Source: Nanobdellota archaeon (lineage in GTDB: Archaea > Nanoarchaeota > Nanoarchaeia > Parvarchaeales > Parvarchaeaceae). Taken from it: 53,937 bases of DNA. The DNA lies in assembly GCA_021796445.1 (NCBI GenBank), contig JAKACB010000003.1, positions 1-53,937 of the forward strand, in the 5' to 3' direction. Each line of letters opens with the position of its first letter. Position 1 is the first letter of the stretch. Both the position numbers and the translations under genes were made by a program. Below are positions 48,903 to 53,937 of this stretch, piece after piece. Under the pieces are notes generated by a model. It saw only the letters and a program-made list of their open reading frames with translations, had not been told where the DNA came from and ran no database searches.

Positions 48903-50828
48903 ATGGATAATAACTTCAGTATCTCTTTTAAGACCACAGATGATATAAAGATACCTCCAAAGATAGTTGACCAAGTGATTGGACAGGAAGCAGCAGTAGA
49001 GATAATAAAGAAAGCAGCAATACAGAGAAGAAATGTACTTTTAGTTGGAGCGCCTGGTACTGGTAAAAGCATGTTAGGGCAGGCCTTGTCGCAGTTATTG
49101 CCTGCTGAAAAGCTTGTAGACATACTTGCATTTCCAAATCCAAAGGATGAAAATGAACCTACTATAAAGACTGTTCCTGCAGGAGAGGGGAAAAGGATAG
49201 TTAATCAGGCAAAAGCCAGGAACATGTCCGCATTAGGTGGTAGCAATAACATGATAGTCTTTCTAGGTTTCATAGTTGCTTTTTTTATAGCTACATACAT
49301 AGTTAGCATTCTAGTTTCTGATCAAAAAAATCCAATACTTGCAGCTGCAAATCAAATCTCAGGTACTCTATTTATAATAACAATGCTTATAGGTTTTCTA
49401 TTCGTTCTTTTGATGTATAGGTTAGGAAGAACTTCTTTGAAGGTTAATGTACCCGCTCCCAAGCTTTTGCTTGACAACTCAACTGCAAAGTACGCGCCTT
49501 TTATAGATGCCACGGGCGCAAAGGAGGGAGCATTACTTGGAGATGTTCAGCATGACCCGTTTCAATCCGGAGGATTAGGCACACCTGCCCATGAAAGAGT
49601 GGTTCTTGGAGATATACACAAAGCTAATGGAGGAGTTCTTTTCATAGACGAAATAGCAAATCTTTCGCCAGAAACGCAGATTCAACTGCTTACTGCAATG
49701 CAGGAAAAGAAATTAAGCATTACTGGAAGAAGTGAAAGGAGCGCAGGCGCTATGGTAAAAACGAATCCAGTTCCTTGTGATTTCATCCTTGTCGGAGCGG
49801 GCAATCCAAATACTTTAAGTGAGATGAGTCCTGCTCTGCGTTCAAGAATAAGAGGTTATGGTTACGAAATTTATATGAATGAAACAATGCCGGATACCAT
49901 AGAAAACAGGGACAAAATAGCAAGATTTGTTGCACAAGAAATAAGCAAGGACACTAAAATACCTCCTTTTTCAAGGGATGCCGTTGTTGAAATATTAAAT
50001 GAAGCTAGAAGAAAATCTAATAGGAAAGAATCTTTGACTTTGAAGCTAAGAGAATTAGGTGGAGTTATAAGGGTAGCAGGAGATATTGCCGTAGAAAACA
50101 AACATTCAATTGTAAGCAGAGACGATGTATTAAAAGCAAAGAACTATGCAGGTTCATTTGAGCAGCAGATTGCCGCAAGATACATAAAAGAAAAGAAAGA
50201 TTACGATGTTATACAGGTAAATGGATCCAGAGTAGGTAGGGTAAATGGCTTAGCTGTAATAGAGAATTCCGACTCGGGTTTGATGCTGCCAATTGAAGCA
50301 ATAGTCACAAAGAGCATGAGAAAAGGATCCGGAGAGATAATAGCAACGGGTAAACTAGGAGAAATAGCACAGGAAGCAGTCAAGAACGTATCAGCAATCG
50401 TTAAGCTGTATGCAAATAAGCCTTTAACTGACTATGATATACACATACAATTTTTACAGGCCTATTCAGGTGTTGAAGGAGACAGTGCAAGCGTAAGTGT
50501 TGCTATAAGCATACTATCAGCTCTTACTAATATACCAATAAAGCAGTCTTTAGCAATGACGGGCTCTTTATCGATATGGGGGGAGGTTCTGCCAGTGGGG
50601 GGAGTGTCAGCAAAGGTAGAAGCTGCTATAAACGCTGGAATTAAAGAGGTTATAATCCCTGCTTCTAATATAGATGATCTGGTTCTATCCGATCCTAAGG
50701 CAATAAAAATAACGCCAGCAGATTCAATAATAGATGTAATAGAACATGCAATGGTTGATAACGCTCAGAAGACAAAACTACTTAATACAATAAAGAAATC
50801 TCTGAAAATAAAGCATGACAAAAAGTAA
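48903..50828 (+). CDS. lonB: Membrane-bound ATP-dependent protease LonB
   Basis: Archaeal Lon protease, anchored in the membrane, which degrades misfolded and regulatory proteins. The 641-aa protein has the AAA+ domain with Walker A GAPGTGKS (~49-56), a two-helix membrane insertion (~112-137 and ~155-178), Walker [11 protein letters not shown], and the sensor segment [10 protein letters not shown]. The proteolytic domain at the C-terminus has the Ser-Lys dyad: Ser528 in EGDSASVS and Lys571 in [10 protein letters not shown]. The ATG at 48903 is preferred to a TTG at 48897. It overlaps rio1 by 14 bases. Confidence 0.96.
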   Translation: MDNNFSISFKTTDDIKIPPKIVDQVIGQEAAVEIIKKAAIQRRNVLLVGAPGTGKSMLGQALSQLLPAEKLVDILAFPNPKDENEPTIKTVPAGEGKRIVNQAKARNMSALGGSNNMIVFLGFIVAFFIATYIVSILVSDQKNPILAAANQISGTLFIITMLIGFLFVLLMYRLGRTSLKVNVPAPKLLLDNSTAKYAPFIDATGAKEGALLGDVQHDPFQSGGLGTPAHERVVLGDIHKANGGVLFIDEIANLSPETQIQLLTAMQEKKLSITGRSERSAGAMVKTNPVPCDFILVGAGNPNTLSEMSPALRSRIRGYGYEIYMNETMPDTIENRDKIARFVAQEISKDTKIPPFSRDAVVEILNEARRKSNRKESLTLKLRELGGVIRVAGDIAVENKHSIVSRDDVLKAKNYAGSFEQQIAARYIKEKKDYDVIQVNGSRVGRVNGLAVIENSDSGLMLPIEAIVTKSMRKGSGEIIATGKLGEIAQEAVKNVSAIVKLYANKPLTDYDIHIQFLQAYSGVEGDSASVSVAISILSALTNIPIKQSLAMTGSLSIWGEVLPVGGVSAKVEAAINAGIKEVIIPASNIDDLVLSDPKAIKITPADSIIDVIEHAMVDNAQKTKLLNTIKKSLKIKHDKK

Positions 50829-51513
50829 GGTATTCTCGCACGTGTTTGATGAGGAAACCCTAAGAAACGTCAATAAATTACAAGGAGATGGTTATATAAG
50901 CAATCTCTTAGGCCCGATAGGAACGGGAAAGGAATCCTATGTTTTTTATAGCAGAGACTTTCATGATAACATAGTTGCAGTTAAAATACATCGGCACAAT
51001 ATAGACGCATTCAAGAGCATACCTGCCTATATACGTTTAAGGGGCAGAAAAAGTGGCGGTTTCATAAAACAGATAAATGACTGGACAAGATTCGAATACA
51101 ATTTTCTTTCAAAAGCACATAACCTTGGGATAAACGCTCCAGAGCCTATTCGCTGTTATGAAAACATAATAGTAATGCAGTTTATAGGCAGCGAGGGCAA
51201 TACAGCTAAACTTGCTATAAAAGACAGCGATTTCAATGTAGAAAGATGGTATACATTGTTAACTAAGTTTATAGTTAGCATGGCAAAAAATGGAATGATA
51301 CATGGTGATTTAAGCCCATATAATATATTAAACTACAATGGAGAGCCTTTCATTATAGATTTCTCCCAAGCGTTAAAACTTTCTTCTTTAACGATTAATT
51401 TTTTGGTTAGAGATATAACTAATATAAATAACTGGTTTTTGTCTTTGAAGTACAAAAACATAAAGGAAACAAAAGACATACTTGAAGAAGTAGGCTGGAA
51501 AGATGATAACTAA
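50815..51513 (+). CDS. rio1: RIO1-type serine/threonine kinase
   Basis: Atypical kinase/ATPase needed for small-subunit maturation. The 232-aa protein has [20 protein letters not shown] at the start, the RIO nucleotide-binding loop [20 protein letters not shown] with the lysine, the catalytic loop [12 protein letters not shown] and the metal-binding IIDFSQAL, then [10 protein letters not shown]. These last features are closer to Rio1 than to Rio2, although the G-K-E-S and K-I-H-R motifs resemble Rio2 too. It overlaps lonB at the start and ogt at the end by 14 and 11 bases, an operon with a close coupling. Confidence 0.88.
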   Translation: MTKSKVFSHVFDEETLRNVNKLQGDGYISNLLGPIGTGKESYVFYSRDFHDNIVAVKIHRHNIDAFKSIPAYIRLRGRKSGGFIKQINDWTRFEYNFLSKAHNLGINAPEPIRCYENIIVMQFIGSEGNTAKLAIKDSDFNVERWYTLLTKFIVSMAKNGMIHGDLSPYNILNYNGEPFIIDFSQALKLSSLTINFLVRDITNINNWFLSLKYKNIKETKDILEEVGWKDDN

Positions 51514-51808
51514 AGAAGATAAAGTATACTTGTTATTGACAAAGATCCCAAAAGGAAAAGTAACTACTTACGGTAAAATAGCTAAAAAACTTAACATATC
51601 TCCAAGAGAAATAGGAAGGATACTAAGCAGGAATGAACATCCAAAGAAGTTTCCATGCTATAAGGTAGTAAGATCAGACGGCAGTTTAGGAGGTTATACT
51701 ATAGGAAACAGAAATGATTCTGGTACTATAAAAATTAAAAAGAGAAAATTAATCATGGATGGAGTTAAATTAAATAAAGATAGAGTAGATAAGTCCTGCA
51801 TATACTAA
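51503..51808 (+). CDS. ogt: Minimal O6-alkylguanine-DNA alkyltransferase (Ogt-like)
   Basis: Direct-reversal DNA repair protein, 101 aa. It carries only the DNA-binding, active-site domain: LLTKIPKGKVTTYGKIAKKL, NISPREIGRILSRNEHP, and the active-site PCYKVVRSDGSLGGYTIG with Cys52. In most members the motif is P-C-H-R-V; here His and Arg are Tyr and Lys. The cysteine distinguishes it from the alkyltransferase-like proteins, which lack it. The N-terminal domain of full-length Ogt is missing. Translation is coupled to rio1 by an 11-base overlap. Confidence 0.88.
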   Translation: MITKEDKVYLLLTKIPKGKVTTYGKIAKKLNISPREIGRILSRNEHPKKFPCYKVVRSDGSLGGYTIGNRNDSGTIKIKKRKLIMDGVKLNKDRVDKSCIY

Positions 51809-51963
51809 TTTAATTTATAAATAAGAAGGTAAAATTATACTTAATGCTTATATCTGCCTTTTAGCTAAATCCGGTTTAGTAGCCCGATTGCTTTTTATAA
51901 AGTACAATTTATCTCATACTATTGTTAGTACAGTGACACTATAAAGCAAGCTTTTAATAATAG

Positions 51964-51982
51964 TTTGCTCTGCTAGAGCAAA
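51964..51982. repeat. Perfect 7-bp palindrome, possible operator
   Basis: TTTGCTC and GAGCAAA flank a 5-base centre (TGCTA). Directly after it comes AATATTTAG, a TATA-like element about 25 bases before the ATG at 52014. A palindrome next to a TATA box is the usual place for an archaeal repressor or activator site. Confidence 0.45.
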
Positions 51983-52013
51983 TATTTAGATAGACTTAAC
52001 TTCTTAGTATATT

Positions 52014-52109
52014 ATGGTTCAAATGTCCGTCAGTTTAAATGAATCTGGCAAAAGTACAAGTATATTGAAATTAGAACATGCTCTTTATAGAAATATTATA
52101 ACTATTTAG
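52014..52109 (+). CDS. Possible 31-aa peptide, unknown
   Basis: A 31-codon frame, MVQMSVSLNESGKSTSILKL and 11 more residues, begins about 25 bases after a TATA-like box. No recognised family, no membrane helix, mixed charge. It could be a real small gene, the 5' end of a decayed gene, or chance. Confidence 0.25.
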   Translation: MVQMSVSLNESGKSTSILKLEHALYRNIITI

Positions 52110-52184
52110 TTTAACCTCAGGTTCTTATCCTCTTCAATTACTTTATTTAAAAACAGCAAGGGAAAAAATTAACTAATAAAAGTG

Positions 52185-52268
52185 CGCTGGGTGCAGGATT
52201 CGAACCTACGAAGGGAAAATCCCAACTGGCTCTCAAGGCCAGCGCTTTAACCGCTCAGCCAACCCAGC
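52185..52268 (-). tRNA. trnS: tRNA-Ser (UGA)
   Basis: An 84-base class II tRNA: acceptor GCTGGGT/ACCCAGC, anticodon stem CTGGC/GCCAG with loop CTTGAGA (anticodon UGA), a long variable arm with GGGA/TCCC pairing, T-stem GTAGG/CCTGC with loop TTCGAAT, discriminator G as expected for serine. No intron, no CCA. Confidence 0.95.
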
Positions 52269-52329
52269 ATTGATTTAACTATAAATTTATTGTTAAATAT
52301 AAGTATGTTTATTTTAAGTTATAACTATT

Positions 52330-53154
52330 ATGATAACGAAAGTGAATAATTTTTCATTGGATAGAACGTTAAATTCAGGCCAGTTATTCACTTTTTTCAA
52401 AGAGGGTGAAAATTGGTATTCATTCGTGGATAAACCCCTCGAAATAAGACAGGAAAGAGATAAATTAATTTATTCTGGTTTAGATGAAACTAGTGTAAAA
52501 GAGCTTTTAGGGCTTAATGACCCTACTGATGAAATAAAAGCAGAAGTTGACAAGGATGATTTTATAGACAAGGCTATAAGATATTCTGGTTCTTTACGCG
52601 TGGTAAAAAGCGGCATATGGCCTGCGACTTTAGGTTTTGTCCTGTCCATACAGTCTAATATAAACCTCATCTTAAAAAGAATAAAGGCAATGTCCGATTA
52701 TTATGGAAAGGAAGATAAGATAAACGGTAAAACACTAAGGAGTTTCCCATCATTTGAAGAGATATACGAAAATGGGTATGATAAGCTAAAGCAGTTTAAT
52801 CTGGGCTTTAGAACTAAATTTGTTTTTTCGGCTGCGGAATACTTTTACAAAAATGAAATAAATGAACGTTTTAAGGAAGAAGAGATAAGGGAAAATCTAA
52901 TTAATATAAACGGTATAGGGGAGAAAGTACTGGACTGCATACTTCTTTATGGGCTGCACAATCTCTCTGCTTTCCCTATGGACGTGTGGATATTAAGAAC
53001 ATTATCCTTGTATTACAACCATACCATGGGTAATGCAAAGAGTTATAAAGACAAAAGAAAGGCAATGACAGATTATTTTGGGAGATACGCAGGGTATGCC
53101 CAGATGTTTATATATGATTATTCCAGGATGAATGCAATACGTTCTAAAATTTGA
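52330..53154 (+). CDS. ogg: 8-oxoguanine DNA glycosylase, OGG1 type
   Basis: Base-excision repair glycosylase/lyase that removes 8-oxoguanine. The 274-aa protein starts with the FSLDRTLNSGQLFTF segment of the OGG N-terminal domain, has ATLGFVLSIQSNINLILKRI in the core, and the helix-hairpin-helix motif NGIGEKVLDCILLYGL with Lys199, followed by FPMDVWILRTL with the catalytic Asp218. Full length for the family. Its 3' end overlaps the convergent thiI by 11 bases. With nre and ogt it makes three DNA repair genes in this window, as would suit an oxidative habitat (inference). Confidence 0.92.
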   Translation: MITKVNNFSLDRTLNSGQLFTFFKEGENWYSFVDKPLEIRQERDKLIYSGLDETSVKELLGLNDPTDEIKAEVDKDDFIDKAIRYSGSLRVVKSGIWPATLGFVLSIQSNINLILKRIKAMSDYYGKEDKINGKTLRSFPSFEEIYENGYDKLKQFNLGFRTKFVFSAAEYFYKNEINERFKEEEIRENLININGIGEKVLDCILLYGLHNLSAFPMDVWILRTLSLYYNHTMGNAKSYKDKRKAMTDYFGRYAGYAQMFIYDYSRMNAIRSKI

Positions 53155-53937
53155 CAGTCTTTAACTCCTTAATGCTGTCTTTTATTATTTTTTCCATTTC
53201 TACGGCGGTTTCCAGTTTTTTGATGGTTTCTGGATTGGATTTAGTAGCAGGGTTATTTGATACTATGGAGCAGCAGTCCTTATACTCTTCTATTGATAAA
53301 TCATAAAAGCCATATTTTATTGATTTGTCTATTATCTCCCCTTTATTATAGCCTATAAATGGCCTGAAAACCGGTAATTGTATGTCAAAGCTTATGGCGT
53401 TTATATTTTCTATTGTCTGAGAAGCTACTTGAGAAAGTGCATCCCCAGTTATTACTGCAAGGTATCCTCTATCCTTGCTTATCTCCTCCGCTAATTTTAA
53501 TAGGAATCTTTTGAAAAGCACAAGCTCATACCTTTTATCTATTTTTAATGCTGCAACGCTGAAATAATGAAAAGGTATAAGGTAAAGAGTCAGGCCTTCT
53601 TCTACTTTACTTAATTTCTCAGCTATGGTTTTTATCTTGCTATCAAGGGCAAAATCCGGTGAATTTAATGCATAAACATGCAACAGATCGACCTTTGCCC
53701 CTCTTTTCATCATCTCCAAAGGTGCTATGCTAGAATCTATGCCCCCGGAGAACAATGATAATAGCTTTCCAGAACTTCCTACCGGCAAACCTCCTAACCC
53801 TTTTTCTATTCCGTAATTTACTATAAATGAATCACCCATTATTTCTATTCTTATTTTTTTACCCATCTTGTCAAACTTGAGTTTTAATTTTTTTGCAAGC
53901 TCTTCCTTTAATTTCAAAGAGGTTTTATCATAGTTTT
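53144..53937 (-). CDS. thiI: tRNA 4-thiouridine synthase ThiI, C-terminal part (5' end outside window)
   Basis: Makes 4-thiouridine at position 8 of tRNA and can supply sulfur for thiamine. The visible ~264 residues show the GGLPVGSSGKLLSLFSGGID PP-loop region (SGGIDS binds ATP), LHVYALNSPDF, and the closing YGFYDLSIEEYKDCC with NNPATKSNPE, the typical ThiI end. The TTG at 53917 is only where the open frame first meets a start-like codon; the frame remains open to the window end, so the NFLD/THUMP part lies beyond. No rhodanese domain follows, as is normal in archaea. Confidence 0.94.
   Translation of the reverse strand, partial: NYDKTSLKLKEELAKKLKLKFDKMGKKIRIEIMGDSFIVNYGIEKGLGGLPVGSSGKLLSLFSGGIDSSIAPLEMMKRGAKVDLLHVYALNSPDFALDSKIKTIAEKLSKVEEGLTLYLIPFHYFSVAALKIDKRYELVLFKRFLLKLAEEISKDRGYLAVITGDALSQVASQTIENINAISFDIQLPVFRPFIGYNKGEIIDKSIKYGFYDLSIEEYKDCCSIVSNNPATKSNPETIKKLETAVEMEKIIKDSIKELKTVKF

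Larger units (their letters stand above)
51809..52184. other. 376-base gap with palindrome and short ORF
   Basis: AT-rich stretch between ogt and tRNA-Ser. It contains the stem TTTGCTC/GAGCAAA (51964-51982), a following A/T box (AATATTTAG) and a 31-codon frame at 52014. I see no RNA gene with recognisable boxes, no insertion-sequence end and no longer frame. Confidence 0.45.

Overview
The window is from an archaeon. It has archaeal-type ribosomal proteins (eS4, eL19, eL32), RNase P protein Rpp29, aIF2-alpha, Nop10, aRF1, archaeal SAM synthetase, LonB, class I CCA-adding enzyme, aLhr2 helicase, a C/D box guide RNA and TATA boxes placed so close to start codons that many messages should be leaderless. 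The DNA is AT-rich and tightly packed: neighbouring genes overlap by 4-40 bases and several proteins are shorter than usual. Together with the very large Ser/Asn-rich surface proteins carrying F-x-E-x-x-LPSG-x-W repeats, this suggests a small-genome DPANN lineage, plausibly an acidophilic ARMAN/Parvarchaeota-like organism. That placement is inference; no rRNA gene is present to settle it.

Layout. 1-770: C-terminal part of pyruvate kinase. 909-10840: a long plus-strand ribosomal protein operon (uL3, uL4, uL23, then Rpp29, uS17, uL14, uL24, eS4, uL5, uS14, uS8, uL6, eL32, eL19, uL18, uS5, uL30, uL15, SecY), followed by an EMC3/DUF106-type membrane protein. The block uL2-uS19-uL22-uS3-uL29-SUI1, normally between uL23 and Rpp29, is absent and a TATA box stands at the junction. 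11596-13647 (minus): aIF2-alpha, Nop10 (58 aa), Nre-type DNA repair protein. 13709-14360: tRNA splicing endonuclease plus a 38-aa basic ORF. 14357-18221 (minus): unknown protein, aRF1, SAM synthetase, tRNA-Ile, methyltransferase, tRNA-Ala. 18332-22890: an IMPDH/GMP-reductase family protein, an APC transporter, a small exported protein, a C/D box sRNA, a TnpB remnant and a metallo-beta-lactamase fold hydrolase. 22924-26963: aLhr2 helicase diverging from the CCA-adding enzyme and tRNA-Asn.

26964-27419 holds no intact gene. It precedes a 17.2-kb surface operon (27420-44616) of five almost contiguous genes. Three products begin with a short basic leader, K-(G/A)-Q and a hydrophobic helix, like archaeal class III (pilin) signals; a fourth is pilin-like without that motif; the last is a 3325-aa exported protein. 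A further exported protein follows at 44697. This operon is the best candidate for an undescribed system, perhaps a surface fibre or host-contact apparatus, but no assembly ATPase or prepilin peptidase lies in the window.

45362-53937 returns to housekeeping: adenosine-specific kinase family protein, tRNA(CAU), Holliday-junction-resolvase-related nuclease, ADP-forming acyl-CoA synthetase, PRC-barrel protein, an overlapping LonB-Rio1-Ogt operon, a 376-base gap with a palindrome and a 31-codon ORF, tRNA-Ser, an OGG1-type glycosylase and the end of thiI. Pyruvate kinase and ADP-forming acyl-CoA synthetase both make ATP by substrate-level phosphorylation. Translation, RNA maturation and DNA base repair dominate the rest. 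Three of the five tRNA genes carry an unexpected base (C55, an A6:C67 mismatch, G37).
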